Shown one piece after another: positions 63,649-64,000 of a stretch of DNA of 64,000 nt (within the stretch, counting starts at the first letter, position 1; each line of letters begins with the position of its first letter). A model generated the notes under the pieces. It worked only from the letters and a program-made list of their open reading frames with translations, did no database searches and was not told the origin of the DNA. The translations under genes were made by a program, and so were the position numbers. This stretch comes from Atrina japonica (taxonomy: Eukaryota; Mollusca; Bivalvia; Pterioida; Pinnidae), in NCBI GenBank assembly GCA_030159075.1, contig BROG01000111.1, positions 390,001 to 454,000 on the forward strand, read 5' to 3'.

Positions 63649-64000
63649 GTATGTGTATAAAGCACTAAGATAATTTTCAATATTTTGTCCGTGAGACGAA
63701 TTAGTGACTTATGAAAGATCGTAAGTGACAGATACAACCTAAAATAACCAGATTATGTCAGTCACAAAGGTCGTAAGTGACAAGTACGGCCCAAATTACT
63801 GTACGATTAAATTGGAAATCATTGGTTGAAAGGTCGTATCTACATCTAATTAAGCTTTTACATGAAATATTTTGAATCTATCATTGCTATTTATTATCTA
63901 TTTTGACCTAGGTATTGAATACAAATACATGTGCAAGTAACTGTTACAATATCTGTATGTTAGTCTAATCGAAATTTAGTTTTTTTCATTCTACTAAGTT

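Larger units (their letters stand above)
61714..64000 (+). other. GPR89 3' UTR and downstream DNA
   Basis: No further gene is recognised to the window edge. It contains a candidate poly(A) signal (62597), a minus-strand SINE (62243-62384) and a TA array (63594-63645). Short open frames near 62871-63210 have no family features. Confidence 0.5.

Overview
The window is eukaryotic genomic DNA: AT-rich, with long introns, GT-AG splice sites and many microsatellites and short mobile elements. It is most likely from a bivalve mollusc or close lophotrochozoan. This rests on the invertebrate style of the calponin repeats and on retroelement tails and tRNA-derived SINEs of a kind I recognise from bivalve genomes. 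The species cannot be named from sequence alone. Two protein-coding genes are well supported, both on the + strand, and one small minus-strand gene is tentative.

Gene 1 (265-29176) is a calponin/transgelin-like actin-binding protein. Exons 1-4 (265-10903) encode a short N-terminus and one complete calponin-homology (CH) domain, 139 residues, ending in phase 0. Downstream lie four large exons (A 12673-13431, B 21588-22217, C 23526-24569, D 28250-29176). Each has its own acceptor in phase 0, begins with the same linker motif (x-Q-R-N-x-[FY]-N-G-P), carries a different number of calponin-like repeats (5, 4, 8 and 6) and ends in its own stop codon. No further CH domain was found. The simplest reading is one CH module spliced to one of four alternative last exons, giving predicted proteins of 391, 348, 486 and 447 residues. 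A and B resemble each other, as do C and D. This is the most interesting system in the window.

Gene 2 (42458-61713) is GPR89, the Golgi pH regulator (GPHR), complete in 15 exons with every splice phase consistent. It encodes 461 residues with about nine membrane segments. It is a conserved single gene whose introns are full of repeats.

The rest is repeat-rich. 29.2-42.4 kb holds a probable assembly error (a T-rich block with an indel-laden second copy of the preceding 430 bp), a decayed reverse-transcriptase fragment inside a satellite-like repeat, a possible two-exon secreted-protein gene on the minus strand (32921-34488), a dispersed repeat family, and a 1.8-kb inverted-repeat structure just upstream of GPR89. 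GPR89 introns contain a 39-bp minisatellite of about 20 copies, a near-perfect 61-bp-arm hairpin, several MITE-like inverted-repeat elements, and SINEs, one with a clear 16-bp target-site duplication.

All calls come from reading the sequence by eye; no database search, alignment program or transcript data was available.
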